DNA from: Actinoplanes flavus
Lineage (GTDB): Bacteria > Actinomycetota > Actinomycetes > Mycobacteriales > Micromonosporaceae
Direction of reading: 5' to 3'
Assembly (NCBI RefSeq): GCF_017592555.1
Contig: NZ_JAGFNS010000018.1
Span: 124,001-188,000, forward strand
DNA: 64,000 bases
The position numbers and the translations under genes were made by a program. The notes under the pieces were generated by a model. It did no database searches. It saw nothing but the letters and a program-made list of their open reading frames with translations, and had not been told where the DNA came from. This document shows positions 47,998-54,628 of the stretch, piece after piece; position 1 is the stretch's first letter; every line of letters begins with the position of its first letter.

Positions 47998-48925
47998 CCT
48001 CGCCGAACCGGGGCTCCGCCACCCGCACCCACCCGGGGCCGGCCGGGCTGGGGCGGGCCGCTTCATGCGGGCGAGCGCGGCCGTCGTGGCGGAGACCGAC
48101 GGGCGGGGCGGGACGCGGCTGGCCGTGCTGCGGGGTGAGTCGCCGCTGCTGCCGCGCCGCACCGGGCCACGAAGCGCCGGCGGCGCGACGGTGCACCTGG
48201 TCGGCGGCGCGGCCGGGCCGCTGCGCGGCGACGATCTGCGGCTGGACATCGAGGTGGGTCCGGGCGCCACGCTGGAGATGTTCAGCGTGGCGGCATCGCT
48301 CGCCCTCCCCGGCCGGCCCGGGCCGCCGTCCCGGCTGACGATCACCGCGAGGGTCGCGGCCGGGGCCACGCTGCGCTGGCTGCCGGAGCCGCTGATCGCG
48401 GCGGCCGGGTGCGACCACGTCGCGGTGACCCGGGTCGAGGTCGCCGCCGGCGGCACCCTGCTCTGGCGTGACGACCTGGTCTGCGGGCGGCACGGCGAGC
48501 CGTCCGGCGCGGTCCGGGCGGACACCACGATCCGGTACGCCGGAGTCACCCTCCACCGGCACGAACTCGCGGTCGGGCCGGGCGCTCCCGGCTGGGACGG
48601 CGCCGCCGTGCTCGGCGGCGGCCGCGCGGTGGGCACGCTGGTGGCCGCCGGTCCCGGCCTTCCGAATACGGGCATGGCCGGCCTTCCGAATACGGGCATG
48701 GCAGGCCTTCCGGGAGCGGGCGTGGCCGGCCTTCCGGATACGGGCGTGGCCGGCCTTCCGGATACGGGCGTGGCCGGCCTTCCGGATACGGGCGTGGCCG
48801 GCCCGAACGCCGCGGTGATGCCGATGGCCGGGCCGGGCGTGCTGGCCACCGCGGTCGGCGCCGACATCCGCGAGGTGCGGGCCGCCCTCGATCCGCTCTG
48901 CCGCCGCCCGGCCGTCGCGTTCTGA
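47990..48925 (+). CDS. ureD: Urease accessory protein UreD (UreH) with 8-residue repeats
   Basis: 311 residues from GTG 47990. The family pattern is visible in [83 protein letters not shown] and [21 protein letters not shown]. After that, residues ~223-270 are six 8-residue units GLP(N/D)TG(M/V)A, inserted before the conserved C-terminal end. The insert is foreign to the family; the gene is otherwise intact. It closes the operon. Confidence 0.9.
   Translation: MPDLAEPGLRHPHPPGAGRAGAGRFMRASAAVVAETDGRGGTRLAVLRGESPLLPRRTGPRSAGGATVHLVGGAAGPLRGDDLRLDIEVGPGATLEMFSVAASLALPGRPGPPSRLTITARVAAGATLRWLPEPLIAAAGCDHVAVTRVEVAAGGTLLWRDDLVCGRHGEPSGAVRADTTIRYAGVTLHRHELAVGPGAPGWDGAAVLGGGRAVGTLVAAGPGLPNTGMAGLPNTGMAGLPGAGVAGLPDTGVAGLPDTGVAGLPDTGVAGPNAAVMPMAGPGVLATAVGADIREVRAALDPLCRRPAVAF
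48656..48799 (+). repeat. 24-bp minisatellite inside ureD
   Basis: Six 24-bp units, all in frame, encode GLPNTGMA (twice), GLPGAGVA (once) and GLPDTGVA (three times). Units 4-6 are identical to each other. Confidence 0.97.
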
Positions 48926-48957
48926 GGAGCACGGAGCACCCGGCGCCGTGGACGGGG

Positions 48958-49629
48958 TCAGGCGTGGGTGGACAGACCGTCGAGGACCCGGCGCAGACCC
49001 CACAGATACTGCTCGGTGCCGATCCAGGTGGCGGTGACGTCGACCGCGGCCGCCGTGCGCGGGAACATCGCGGCCGGCACCTGGGACATCGCCGCACGCC
49101 GGGCGGCGATGCGGTCCCGCTCCGGGGCCAGCGCGCCGGCCCGCGGCACGTCGGCCACCTCCAGGGCGATCGCGCCCAGGACATAGCTCATGATCAGGTA
49201 CGCGCCGCGCGCCGCCTCCGTCGCGGCGAGCCCCGCGCGGTCCAGCAGGTCGAGTAGCCGCTCGCCGAGCAGCAGCGCCTCCGGCCCGTTCATCGCGCCG
49301 CCGAGCAGCAGCGGAACGGCTCCCGGATGGGCGGTGAGCCGCCGCCGCAGGTCGAGGGCGAGCGCCTCCAGGTCGGCCCGCCAGTCGTCGCCGCCCGGTG
49401 CGGCCCGGTTCAGGTCGCCGAGCAGGCGTTCCACCAGCGCCTGCTCGATGGCCGACTTGTCCGGGAGATACGTGTAGACCGAGTTCGGCGACACGCCGAG
49501 GGCCGCCGCGATCCGCCGGATCGAAGCCGCGCCGGGCCCGTCGGTGTCCAGCAGGGTCAGCGCCGCGTCGAGCACCGCCTCCTCGGTGAGCGCGCGTTTC
49601 GGTCCGGGCCGGCGTCTGGGCTCGGTCAC
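48958..49629 (-). CDS. TetR-family repressor
   Basis: 223 residues from GTG 49629 (TEPRRRPGPKRALTEEAVLDAALTLLDTDG), preceded by AAGGGGG. The HTH is PGAASIRRIAAALGVSPNSVYTYLPDKSAIEQALVERL. The C-terminal half is a TetR_C domain. The gene is divergent from a DUF4386 membrane protein with 48 bp between starts, which suggests local control. It is convergent with ureD and no strong terminator is seen between them. Confidence 0.88.
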   Translation of the reverse strand: MTEPRRRPGPKRALTEEAVLDAALTLLDTDGPGAASIRRIAAALGVSPNSVYTYLPDKSAIEQALVERLLGDLNRAAPGGDDWRADLEALALDLRRRLTAHPGAVPLLLGGAMNGPEALLLGERLLDLLDRAGLAATEAARGAYLIMSYVLGAIALEVADVPRAGALAPERDRIAARRAAMSQVPAAMFPRTAAAVDVTATWIGTEQYLWGLRRVLDGLSTHA

Positions 49630-49677
49630 AGGACAACCCCCTTGACTTATCTCCGCACACCGTACAGCATTCGCTGC

Positions 49678-50415
49678 ATGAAGACTCTGCACGGCGTACA
49701 GAATTGGGTCGGCGGCCTTCTGCTGGCCTCGGCGGCGGGATTCACGGTGGCCTCCGGCGTGCTGTCGTCCACCTTCGACTGGCCGGACATCCTGCGCGAA
49801 CCGGCCCCGGTGGTGCTCGCCTCGTTCCACGCCGGGGGCCCGTCGCTGGTCTGGACATGGTTCGCCGTCGCGTGGACGTACGCGCTGGTGGGCGTACCCA
49901 TGTCGATGATGTCGGCGGCCCTGGGGCGCGGCACGGACCCGGTGTTGCGGACGGCCGGCGCGATCGGCGCGGCCTCCGCGCTGCTGTCCCTGATCGGCTT
50001 CCTGCGCTGGGTGTTCGTGGTGCCCGCGCTGGCCGGCTCGTGGGCGGCGGGCGACACGGCGGCCCGGCCGGCGATCGAGGCGGCCTGGACCGCGCGACAC
50101 CAGTTCGGCGGCGCGCTGCTCGGCGAGCATCTCGGGCAGGTGCTGGCGATCGTGTGGTCGGCGACGGTGAGCGTGGTGGTGCTGCGGTCCGGCGCGCTGC
50201 CCCACTGGATCGGCTGGTCGGGGCTGGCCGCGTCGGCGCTCTACCTGCTCAACCAGGGTGACGTCCTGGCCACCGCGGTGCCGGGCGTCCCGGTGTGGGA
50301 GCCGGCCGGCCTGATCGGCGGCACCGCCTGGGGCCTGTGGGTGGCCGCCGTCGGGGTGGTCCTGATCGCTCGGCGGCACAGCGCCTCGACCGGCTCGATC
50401 CGCGTCGCCCGGTAG
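49678..50415 (+). CDS. DUF4386-like integral membrane protein
   Basis: 245 residues with about six to seven hydrophobic segments (for example GGLLLASAAGFTVASGVL, FAVAWTYALVGVPMSMMSAAL, SALLSLIGFLRWVFVVPALAG, ALYLLNQGDVLA). Sequence traits such as FLRWVFVVP and HQFGGALLGEHLG occur in DUF4386 proteins; the function is unknown. No classical Shine-Dalgarno precedes the ATG at 49678, so a leaderless mRNA is possible. A TTGACT sits at 49642-49647, in the position of a -35 box. Confidence 0.75.
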   Translation: MKTLHGVQNWVGGLLLASAAGFTVASGVLSSTFDWPDILREPAPVVLASFHAGGPSLVWTWFAVAWTYALVGVPMSMMSAALGRGTDPVLRTAGAIGAASALLSLIGFLRWVFVVPALAGSWAAGDTAARPAIEAAWTARHQFGGALLGEHLGQVLAIVWSATVSVVVLRSGALPHWIGWSGLAASALYLLNQGDVLATAVPGVPVWEPAGLIGGTAWGLWVAAVGVVLIARRHSASTGSIRVAR

Positions 50416-50464
50416 CCCGGTGAGCGGCGCCACCGGGTCGGCGATCGGTGTCCATCGTGACCGC

Positions 50465-50520
50465 CGCGGGGATCGGGGCGCCGGTGGACCGGCGCGGGGA
50501 TCGGGGCGCCGGTGGACCGG
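50465..50520. repeat. 28-bp perfect tandem duplication
   Basis: Two perfect copies of a 28-bp GC-rich unit (CGCGGGGATCGGGGCGCCGG followed by eight more bases) lie between the DUF4386 gene and the sigma factor gene. They are not coding in a supported frame. It may be a recent duplication. Confidence 0.85.
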
Positions 50521-50578
50521 CCGCAACACAGCCACTGTCCGATCGCGACGCGGCGGGCCACGGAGGAGGCGGGATACG

Positions 50579-50621
50579 AAACGGGCGCGGAACGCCGGCC
50601 CAGCCGGATCCGCGCCCGTCG
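50579..50621 (-). terminator. Terminator after the sigma factor gene
   Basis: An 11-bp stem ACGGGCGCGGA/TCCGCGCCCGT with an internal GGC/GCC-rich loop lies just after the sigma stop on the minus strand and is followed by TTTCGT. It could also stop plus-strand transcripts from the DUF4386 gene. Confidence 0.65.
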
Positions 50622-50627
50622 GTGACC

Positions 50628-51530
50628 TCAGGCGGCGACCGCGATCGGCACGCCGTGACTGTCGGTCAGCGCCAGCCGGGTGTGCAGGCTCCCCTGCTGA
50701 GCCACCTTCGCGAAGTACTCGCTGCGCCGCCGCTGGAGACAGCCCTTCCGCGTCCGGGGGCCTCCCGCGGCCACGGTGAGCAGTTCCGGCGCGAGCGACG
50801 AGTTGAGGCCCTCCCGCAGCAACCGCAGCGCCTCGGTGCGCAGCTGCGAGATCCGCGACTCGGTGACACCGAGCCGGGCGGCCACCTCGCTCAACGGTTG
50901 TTCCTGGAGGAACGACTCCTCCACCACCTGCCGCAGCCGTTCGGGCAGCGCCTGGATGGCCTGGTGCAGATAGCCGAGGCGTTCCCGCTTGAGCAGCAGG
51001 TCCTCGGGTCCCTCGGAGGTCTCCGGCACCATCTCCTCCGCCGCGCCGGTGGGGAAGCCCTGGAGGCTGAGCAGGGAGGCCTTCTGGACGTCGTCCTCGA
51101 CGCTGGCCAGTTCGGAGACGCCGATGCCGAGCATCTCGGCGACCTCGGCGTCGCTGGGGGTGCGTCCCAGAGCCGCGGTGAGTTCCTGACGTGCGGTGGC
51201 GGCACGCCGGGCCCGTGCCCGTACCGACCGGCTGGCCCAGTCCTGTCCGCGGAGTTCGTCGAGCAGGGCGCCCCGGATCCGGACGGCGGCGAAGCGGTGG
51301 AACGGGATGCCGCGGGTCACGTCGAAGGAGCGCGCGGCGCCGAGCAGGGCCGCGAAACCGGCGGACGAGAGGTCGTCCGCGTGGACATGGCCGGGCACCC
51401 GGTTGAGAAGCTCCCGGACCAGATGGCCAACCATCGGCATGTTTTCGCGGATCAGGTCCTCGATGTCGTGCGCCGACGGCGCATCGTGGGCGGTGCCGAT
51501 GGTGGCGGGGAGTTCGGTCGTGGCGGTCAC
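50628..51530 (-). CDS. RNA polymerase sigma factor, FliA/WhiG family
   Basis: 300 residues. Region 2: ENMPMVGHLVRELLNRVPGHVHADDLSSAGFAALLGAARSFDVTRGIPFHRFAAVRIRGALLDELRGQDWASRSVR. Region 3: TAALGRTPSDAEVAEMLGI. Region 4: LPERLRQVVEESFLQEQPLSEVAARLGVTESRISQLRTEALRLL. This is the FliA/WhiG pattern; in sporangium-forming actinomycetes such factors drive flagellar or spore genes. GTG 51530 is chosen because GAGGAGGACTAC precedes it. A C-terminal tail of about 40 residues after region 4 (RTRKGCLQRRRSEYF...) is not part of the family. No flagellar gene is in the window. Confidence 0.88.
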   Translation of the reverse strand: MTATTELPATIGTAHDAPSAHDIEDLIRENMPMVGHLVRELLNRVPGHVHADDLSSAGFAALLGAARSFDVTRGIPFHRFAAVRIRGALLDELRGQDWASRSVRARARRAATARQELTAALGRTPSDAEVAEMLGIGVSELASVEDDVQKASLLSLQGFPTGAAEEMVPETSEGPEDLLLKRERLGYLHQAIQALPERLRQVVEESFLQEQPLSEVAARLGVTESRISQLRTEALRLLREGLNSSLAPELLTVAAGGPRTRKGCLQRRRSEYFAKVAQQGSLHTRLALTDSHGVPIAVAA

Positions 51531-51699
51531 GTAGTCCTCCTCGCTTGGTACGAACCGGCTGATGAAACCGGCTGACAAGGAGAACAGTGGCCGCCGTAAG
51601 GTGCAGCGGCGGCCGAACTCGGTTGCATTTGTGGAGTTTTTTCATGAAAAACCTCAGGCCGGTGGGGACCATCACGGACCAGGGAGGTTCAAACACGGA

Positions 51700-51729
51700 A
51701 CCCGGCCGCGATCACGGCCGGGTTCACGA
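51700..51729 (-). terminator. Hairpin after the small gene at 51742
   Basis: The stem AACCCGGCC/GGCCGGGTT with a short loop (GCGATCAC) lies 13 bp after the stop of the minus-strand gene. The remaining 170 bp up to the sigma factor start hold its promoter region; an AT-rich TTTTTTCATGAAAAA segment near 51640 is the only notable feature there. Confidence 0.65.
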
Positions 51730-51741
51730 CGAGGGGGCTGG

Positions 51742-51996
51742 TCAGTGCAGCACGGGCACACGCGGTGGGGCCAGCACCTCGGCCAGCGCCGCGTGCACCC
51801 ACGCCATCCGCCGCACCGCGGCCTCCGGGTGGTCGCCGAACTCGGTTGCCACACCGGCGGCACAACCGTCACTGCCGTGGCGCAGGATCATCATGGTGAT
51901 CGCCTGCTCCAAGGACGCCCGGGTGGGGCTCTCGGACGGCTGCAGATACGAGACGAACAACGCCTCGGCGGCCAGGTCCTTCACTGTGCTGATCAT
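51742..51996 (-). CDS. Small conserved actinobacterial protein, unknown function
   Basis: 84 residues: MISTVKDLAAEALFVSYLQP, then SESPTRASLEQAITMMILRHG, GCAAGVATEFGDHPEAAVRRMAWVHAAL. Mostly helical, no membrane segment or metal site. Similar short proteins with LAAEALFVS.LQPSE and GCA..VA.EFGDHPE.A occur widely in actinomycetes without assigned function. It lies alone between the sigma factor and a kinase gene on the same strand. The 243 bp upstream contain no gene I can support. Confidence 0.75.
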   Translation of the reverse strand: MISTVKDLAAEALFVSYLQPSESPTRASLEQAITMMILRHGSDGCAAGVATEFGDHPEAAVRRMAWVHAALAEVLAPPRVPVLH

Positions 51997-52239
51997 TTGT
52001 CGAACTCCCCGATGTCGACGACCTGCTGAGAATCGGCTGACACCACGTGGTAGCCGGACTCTCGCCCATCATCCACTCGGGTGCCACATGGGCCGGCAGC
52101 CACGCCGCGCCAAAATGCCGCAATCCGGATGGCCGGAGTGGAGCAGAAGCGCCTGTCGGTCCCGTTCACCGTAACGCGGTCGCCGGCTCGCCGGCCTGTG
52201 GTTTTCCGGGCCGAACGGGCCGAACGGCCCGTCTTTCGG

Positions 52240-54225
52240 TCATCCGCCCCCGGTTCCTCCGGCGCAATCCGGATCCGCCGAGTCGCAATCCTCGTCGAGC
52301 GAGGTGCCCGGGGCCGGCGGCGGCGTGGTCGGCTCGGTCGTGTCGACGACGCCGCCCGGATGCGACGGGCCCTCGGACGACGGCACCGACGGTTCGATGG
52401 TGTCCGACGGGTCGGTGCCGCCCGGAGTCGTGGTCTTCGTGGTGCTGGTCCCCGGGTCCGGCTTGACCGTCGGCTTCTTCGAGATGGTCCGCGACGGCGC
52501 CGGCGTGGTGGTGATGTGCACGCTGCCACTGGGCCCGATCGAGATGCCCGGCGAGGTGGTCGGGTCGCCCAGGCGCACCTGGCCGTCGGAGAGGATCTCC
52601 ACCGGACGGGACGGCTCGCCGGGTTCGGACGACACGTACGTCTCGCAGGTCTGGTCGTTGAGCTTGAAGACCAGTGGAGCCTGGTTGCTCTCCGTGTAGC
52701 TCCCGGTGATCTGCATCGTGGTGGTGCGCTGCGGCGCGATCACCGTGTTCGAGGTGACCCGGATCGCCCGATCGTCCTGCGTGAGCGCGATCCGCCCGTT
52801 TCCGGTGAGGACCTGGTCGCCGTTCATCAGGAACCACAGGCTCCATCCGTCGACCGGGATGTCGTCCCGGTTGGCGAGCGTCACCTGGGCCTTGAACCGG
52901 CCGCCGGTGTCCGACCAGACGGCGTAGCTCACCACGCACTGACCGGCCGGGGGCACCACGGTGGGCTGCGGTGTCGACGCGCCCGCCGGGGTCTTCTCGG
53001 ACTGGCCGATCGCCGTCCAGCCGTAGGTGAGGCCACTCAGCACGGCGACCGTGCCGGCCACCACCACGACCCGGCGCAGATGGACGTGGTTACGGTTGGT
53101 GGGACGGTCACCGGACGGGACCGGCGGTGGACCGCCCGCGCCGGGCCGCAACGGCGGCGACGAGGAGGCCCGGGCGGGCGTCCTCTCGAACGGCTTCGAC
53201 GACGGCTCGGTGGGGCCCGCCGGGACGGTCGGGCCGGGCGAGTCCGGGTCGGTCGCCTCACCGGCCGCCATCGCCGCCGCCGCGGCCGCCGGGCCGAAGC
53301 CGGAGTACGGGTACCCCGACGGCAGGATGAAGGTGTCCTCGCCGTCCTCCCAGCCCGCCTCGAAGCCGGAGGTGACCATCGGGGCGCTCGCCGAGGCGCC
53401 GGCCAGCACGTGCGCCAGCTCGGCACTGGACGGCCGGTCCGCCGGGTGCTTCTCCAGGCAGCGGGCGACCAGCGCCTCCACGCCGGACGGCAGGCCCTCG
53501 ACCGGCGGCAGCGGCTCGGGCTCGGTGTACTGATGGGCGCGCAGCAGTGCCGTGGTGGTGCCGACGTCCCACGGCAGCTGGCCGATCAGCATCCGGTAGA
53601 TCAGCAGGCCGACCGCGTAGACGTCGGTGGCCGGGCTGACCACGCCGCCCTCCAGGCGCTCCGGCGCCAGGTAGGCCGGGGTGCCCATCAGGCTGCCGTC
53701 GGGGTCGGTGTCGTTCTCCCCGATCAGCGCCGAGATGCCGAAGTCCACCACCTTGGCGCCGCTCGGGGTGAGCATCACGTTGGCCGGGGTGACGTCACGG
53801 TGCACGATGCCCCGGGCGTGTGCCGCCGCCAGGGCCGCCGCGACCTCCGCGGAGATCCGCACGGCGGTCGGCCATTTCAGCATCCGCACCCGGGCCAGGA
53901 CGGCGGCCAGGGACTCACCGTCGACGAGTTCCATCACGACATAGGGCACCGGCTCGCCATCCACCGTGGTGGCCTCGCCGTAGTCGTACACATTGGTGAT
54001 ATTGGGATGCGTCAGGCGGGCGGCGGCCTGGGCCTCCGCGCGCAGCCGGCGCCGGAACGAGGGGTCCGCGCTCGTCGACGGCGGCAGGACCTTCACGGCG
54101 ACCTGCCGCCCGAGCACTTCGTCGAACCCTCGCCACACCACTGACATCCCGCCGGCACCGAGGCGCTCGACCAGTCGGTACCGACCGGCGAGCAGCCCCG
54201 AACCGGGCAGGTCCGTCGTGCTCAT
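52240..54225 (-). CDS. Transmembrane Ser/Thr kinase 3 with extracellular CBM2-like domain
   Basis: 661 residues from ATG 54225 (an ATG at 54327 would add 34). Kinase domain about 11-275: GAGGMSVVW, AVKVLPPS, HRDVTPANVMLTPSG (about 143), VDFGISALIGEND, and GTPAYLAPERLEGGVVSPATDVYAVG. A Pro/Ser linker leads to a membrane span (about 382-402, VVVVAGTVAVLSGLTYGW). Outside, about residues 427-525 run Cys to Cys with the CBM2 pattern: CVVSYAVWSDTGGRFKAQVTL, VDGWSLWFLMNGDQ, TTMQITGSYTESNQAPLVF, LNDQTC. A Thr/Pro-rich tail ends it. As in kinase 2, the HRDxK lysine is Thr. Probably a receptor for a glycan. Confidence 0.88.
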   Translation of the reverse strand: MSTTDLPGSGLLAGRYRLVERLGAGGMSVVWRGFDEVLGRQVAVKVLPPSTSADPSFRRRLRAEAQAAARLTHPNITNVYDYGEATTVDGEPVPYVVMELVDGESLAAVLARVRMLKWPTAVRISAEVAAALAAAHARGIVHRDVTPANVMLTPSGAKVVDFGISALIGENDTDPDGSLMGTPAYLAPERLEGGVVSPATDVYAVGLLIYRMLIGQLPWDVGTTTALLRAHQYTEPEPLPPVEGLPSGVEALVARCLEKHPADRPSSAELAHVLAGASASAPMVTSGFEAGWEDGEDTFILPSGYPYSGFGPAAAAAAMAAGEATDPDSPGPTVPAGPTEPSSKPFERTPARASSSPPLRPGAGGPPPVPSGDRPTNRNHVHLRRVVVVAGTVAVLSGLTYGWTAIGQSEKTPAGASTPQPTVVPPAGQCVVSYAVWSDTGGRFKAQVTLANRDDIPVDGWSLWFLMNGDQVLTGNGRIALTQDDRAIRVTSNTVIAPQRTTTMQITGSYTESNQAPLVFKLNDQTCETYVSSEPGEPSRPVEILSDGQVRLGDPTTSPGISIGPSGSVHITTTPAPSRTISKKPTVKPDPGTSTTKTTTPGGTDPSDTIEPSVPSSEGPSHPGGVVDTTEPTTPPPAPGTSLDEDCDSADPDCAGGTGGG

Positions 54226-54628
54226 GTGCCCCCACATGCGCGCTTCGAGAAGATCGCCGGACCGCACCGCCATGCCGCCCGACGCCGGGCGAGTCGGGCC
54301 CACCATCGGACTCCGAGCATCCCCCATCGACGGCGAGGATGTTAGTCCCTATCGGTCACCAGTTCGACCTGTCACAAGCCGATCTACCTGGGCATCATTA
54401 CCGTCCGTTCGGTTACGTGAGCCCGCTTGTACAGACTTTCGCACCGTGCGGGAAAGGGCTTTCCGCCACCAGGCCGCCACATAGCGCCACGACGATGCGG
54501 AGCGAATGCCCGCTTCGTCGGAACTTTCACTCTCAACCTTCCGGGTGAGTCCACTCCGGAGGCGTTCACGATCGGTCAACACTTCACTACGGAGAGAGAT
54601 CAAGTCTGTCCATGATCTGTCAACCTCG
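54226..54628. other. Non-coding stretch between kinase 3 and cphA
   Basis: About 400 bp without a supported gene. Relatively AT-rich for this genome. It should hold the promoter of kinase 3 on the minus strand (TAACAT near 54340 is a possible -10) and the 3' end of the cphA transcript. Short frames on both strands overlap one another and lack codon bias or ribosome binding sites. I see no clear terminator. Confidence 0.5.
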
